Below the pieces are notes generated by a model. That model made no database searches and was not told where the DNA came from. It worked only from the letters and a program-made list of their open reading frames with translations. From CAZAGO01 sp964485045 (lineage in GTDB: Archaea; Nanobdellota; Nanobdellia; Pacearchaeales; GW2011-AR1), in contig CAZAGO010000025.1 in NCBI GenBank assembly GCA_964485045.1, positions 1 through 7,352 of the forward strand: a DNA stretch of 7,352 nt, in the 5' to 3' direction. Position numbers and translations under genes: made by a program. Shown in pieces: positions 4,880 to 7,352 of this stretch. How positions within the stretch are numbered: position 1 is the stretch's first letter; every line of letters begins with the position of its first letter.

Positions 4880-7351
4880 TTAAAACTCCCCAAGAGTTTT
4901 TTGTCTCTTTCCCGCTATTACTTCTTGAATATTTATTCCAAAAACTTGAAAAATGTTTTCTACTGCAGGGAGCATTTGGTGATTTAAATAGTAATCCATA
5001 TCATACTCTCCTTTTTCATCAGCAAGTTTTACTTTATCCCTAACTAATCCTTTTTTTCCATTTCCTTCAGCAATATAATAGTGAATTAAACTCCCTTCTT
5101 CCATAGGAATTTTTCTTTCAATTATTTTTCTTGCAGCAATTACATGAGGAGTAATCGCTTTGTATTCAGAAATATCCTTTTTTAATTGAGTTTTTATTAT
5201 TATATCTTCTTTATTTATTTCTCTTTTTTTTATTTTTTTTATAACTTCTTTAGTATATTCAAGTGCTTTTTTTTCATTTCCCTCTTCTAGTATCTTTCTT
5301 ATAACTCTATTTTGCATCTCTCTTGCAAGTTTGCACCAGTCTCTTCTTACCGTTTCAAAACCTCTTATTTTTAATTTTCCTTCTTTATCTATTAAAGCAT
5401 ATTTTTTCTTTGCTCCAGTTTTTCCTGCTCTGGTAGTAACCCATAACCCTCTTTTAAAAAATCCATCTAGTTCTAGAGTCATTATTCCTGGAAGATTAGA
5501 ATTTACTTCTTTTAGCACATTTTTTATATCTTCTTCATTTTTATTTCCCATTAAAAAAGCGATAGAGTCTGTATCCCCGTATATTATTTTATATCCTTTT
5601 TCCTCTATATTTTTTATTGTTTCCTTGTTTAGTTTCCTTACAAATGCAAGAATTGCTGCTGAGGATTCTTTTGAATAGTATCTTGCTCCAAAAAAACCTA
5701 TATAACCGTGAACAGATGCAGAAAGAACTTTGAAAGCGTTGCTTCTTGCTTTTGCAATATGTGAAGGGTTTTTTTTATATTCTTCTTTAAATTTTTTTCT
5801 CTTTTCAAATATTTCTTTTAGTAATTCTGGAAAAAATCCTTGTTTTTTTGAAAAATAATATCTTACTTTTCCTTCGTTTGTTTCTATCTCAGGAGATTCA
5901 TAACAATCTTTTTCTTTTTTTTCAAGAATTGTCCCTTTTGAGATATTCATTGATATTATAATGCTTGTATGCATAGAAGTAAAATCAAACATTGCAATAT
6001 TTTCATATAGTCCTGGAGAGGGTTCATATACAAAAGCTCCTTCTACCGGGCCCATTTCTTTTCTTTGTCCAATCTCATTGTACATAGGTTTTTTTTCTGG
6101 AATTTCGTTAAATTTTTCTAAGTTATGAAGGATATACGATTCAACATATCTTGAAAGTCCTGCTCTTGAAACTTCAAAAACTGGTTCTTGTACACTCTTT
6201 GTAAATTCTAGTATGTCTGGCCAAAATTTTTCAAATAATCTTTTCGTCAAATCAGAATCTTGAAGACAGTATTCATAATAATTTTCCCAATCTTCATTTT
6301 TTATTTTAGAAGAGTGTTTTAATTTAAAATCAGTTTTGCTGTCTCCTAAAAATTCTTTTGCAATTTCATTTAAAGTAAGGGTTTCAGATTGCATATATTG
6401 TGCATAGGCCGTTTTTATAAATTTGATTAAATCAATATGTACAATTCCATCTATTCTTCCTGAAAGGTTTATTCCTCTTGAAAATTTTGGTTGGCTTCCA
6501 TCTAACCCTAATTTCAACTCCACTTTGTTTACTTCTGCTCTGGCTTTGAAATAAGGAAGATCAAAATTATCAGAAAAATAACCCACTAGGAAATCTGGAG
6601 ATATTTTTTTTACATTTTCAACGAATTTTTCTATAAGCTCTGCTTCATCTTTGACGTATTCTACTCCTGAAAGTTTATTTTTTGGATTTCCCTTCCAAGT
6701 TATAACTTTTTTAAAATTGTCAGAAACAAGAGAAACCATTAATATTTCACCTTTTCCTATTTTTATATCATCAGTTTCTATATCATAAGCTAAAACTTTT
6801 GGAGAGAATTCTTTTTTTTCTATATCTTTGTGTTTTCTTAAAAGTATACATTGATCTGTTTCTATTAATTTTCCAATTCCTCCTATCTCTAGCGAATTAC
6901 TTATTTCTTCTCCAGAGATTTCATACCAGTATAAAGGGTTTAGTTTTTTTTCAATTATATAATGAGTTATAAATCCTAAATCATACCCCCTTCTCTTTTC
7001 TATTTCTGGAAAATCAAGCTTGTCCGCGATATCATGCAAGTCCTTGTAGTTTGTGGCAAAAATTTTTAGGGCTTTAACAGGTTTTCCTAGAAAGTTTTTA
7101 TCATGAAGTTCTACTTTTTCAACTCGGGTTTGTCTCCCTTTAACATCAAGAGTTATTTTTTCTATACCTGATATGAGTTCTTTTATTCTTTTTTCAGAGA
7201 GTTTATCTTTTAGAATAGCCCAGATATAAATTGGGCAAGTATCTATAATACATACTCTTTTTCCTTTATCATTCCTTCCTATTATTTTAATATAATTTTT
7301 TCCTTCAAAATCAAAGGAGGAATAGTCAATTGGAATGAATTTTGTATACAT
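4880..7351 (-). CDS. polB: Family B DNA polymerase with 3'-5' exonuclease; variant active site
   Basis: This is a probable replicative DNA polymerase of 823 residues (Pyrococcus PolB is 775). The N-terminal domain (1 to about 180) is followed by the exonuclease: Exo I D190-I-E192, Exo II GYFSDNFD with D264, Exo III YCLQD with D365. In the polymerase domain, metal ligands are D456 (motif A), and D593 and D595 (motif C, YGDTDS). Further archaeal features are KKKYALID (648-655), EYKAITPHV (729-737) in the thumb, and a C-terminal PCNA-binding box QKTLGEF (817-823). All catalytic acids are present, yet nucleotide-binding residues differ: motif A reads DFTSMHTSII instead of DFxSLYPSII, and motif B reads KVLSASVHG instead of KxxxNSxYG. 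Exo II has Phe259 where Asn is usual. The ATG sits one base from the window end; its position fits the family N-terminus, but an upstream start cannot be excluded. It abuts the coiled-coil gene. Confidence 0.96.
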   Translation of the reverse strand: MYTKFIPIDYSSFDFEGKNYIKIIGRNDKGKRVCIIDTCPIYIWAILKDKLSEKRIKELISGIEKITLDVKGRQTRVEKVELHDKNFLGKPVKALKIFATNYKDLHDIADKLDFPEIEKRRGYDLGFITHYIIEKKLNPLYWYEISGEEISNSLEIGGIGKLIETDQCILLRKHKDIEKKEFSPKVLAYDIETDDIKIGKGEILMVSLVSDNFKKVITWKGNPKNKLSGVEYVKDEAELIEKFVENVKKISPDFLVGYFSDNFDLPYFKARAEVNKVELKLGLDGSQPKFSRGINLSGRIDGIVHIDLIKFIKTAYAQYMQSETLTLNEIAKEFLGDSKTDFKLKHSSKIKNEDWENYYEYCLQDSDLTKRLFEKFWPDILEFTKSVQEPVFEVSRAGLSRYVESYILHNLEKFNEIPEKKPMYNEIGQRKEMGPVEGAFVYEPSPGLYENIAMFDFTSMHTSIIISMNISKGTILEKKEKDCYESPEIETNEGKVRYYFSKKQGFFPELLKEIFEKRKKFKEEYKKNPSHIAKARSNAFKVLSASVHGYIGFFGARYYSKESSAAILAFVRKLNKETIKNIEEKGYKIIYGDTDSIAFLMGNKNEEDIKNVLKEVNSNLPGIMTLELDGFFKRGLWVTTRAGKTGAKKKYALIDKEGKLKIRGFETVRRDWCKLAREMQNRVIRKILEEGNEKKALEYTKEVIKKIKKREINKEDIIIKTQLKKDISEYKAITPHVIAARKIIERKIPMEEGSLIHYYIAEGNGKKGLVRDKVKLADEKGEYDMDYYLNHQMLPAVENIFQVFGINIQEVIAGKRQKTLGEF
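4886..4891 (-). promoter_or_regulatory. Shine-Dalgarno site of the coiled-coil membrane protein
   Basis: The minus strand reads GGGGAG, then TTTTAA, then the ATG at 4879. The 6-base spacing is ideal. The site sits in the last codons of polB (the Gly-Glu before the final Phe and stop), so it confirms the start and supports co-translation from one mRNA. Confidence 0.65.
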
Positions 7352-7352
7352 T

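Noticed and set aside
5331..5678. Plus-strand open frame of 115 codons opposite polB
   Set aside because: Lies opposite motif C and the thumb of the polymerase; no family motif.
4880..7351. PolB as an inactivated paralogue or pseudogene because motifs A and B are non-canonical
   Set aside because: All exonuclease and polymerase Asp residues, motif C, thumb motifs and the PCNA box are intact, and the frame is open over 823 codons.
1..7352. CRISPR arrays, tRNA/rRNA genes, insertion sequences or attachment sites
   Set aside because: No regularly spaced repeats, no cloverleaf-like GC-rich segment, no transposase or integrase and no long inverted repeats were seen; coding density leaves almost no room.

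Overview
The window is a compact, very AT-rich stretch (roughly 30% G+C by eye) from an archaeon. The archaeal assignment rests on a family B DNA polymerase with archaeal exonuclease and thumb motifs and a C-terminal PCNA-binding box, a type II methionine aminopeptidase of the archaeal/eukaryotic class, an archaeal NOL1/NOP2/Sun RNA methyltransferase, and AT-rich boxes about 22-27 bases ahead of start codons, as expected for leaderless archaeal transcripts. Small genes, overlapping starts and stops and the base composition suggest a DPANN lineage such as Pacearchaeota or Woesearchaeota. That placement is inference, not proof.

There are eight protein genes, no RNA gene, and no non-coding stretch longer than about 26 bases. 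One gene, a stand-alone CheY-like receiver (27-416), lies on the plus strand and converges on the rest, ending 2 bases from the methionine aminopeptidase stop. The other seven are on the minus strand and are described in their transcription order, from high to low coordinates.

First comes DNA polymerase B (7351-4880), followed with no gap by an unknown 320-residue coiled-coil membrane protein that carries two twin-arginine-like motifs (4879-3917). After 22 bases containing a probable internal promoter comes a five-gene block: RNA cytosine-C5 methyltransferase (3894-2923), HxGH nucleotidyltransferase (2926-2498), six-helix membrane protein (2501-1902), PUA-like RNA-binding protein (1905-1438) and methionine aminopeptidase (1441-419). 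All four junctions in this block are ATGA overlaps, so translation is probably coupled.

The block mixes RNA modification (methyltransferase plus a PUA-like domain that in bacterial RsmF is fused to the enzyme), N-terminal Met removal from new proteins, and two genes of unknown substrate. It resembles a translation/ribosome-maturation operon placed behind a replication gene. The most notable features are the altered nucleotide-binding residues in the DNA polymerase (motif A with His in place of the steric-gate Tyr, motif B with Ala and His in place of Asn and Tyr), the split methyltransferase/PUA pair, a duplicated histidine motif in the six-helix membrane protein, and the doubled RR motif in the protein coupled to the polymerase. 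No complete new defence or mobile system is visible.
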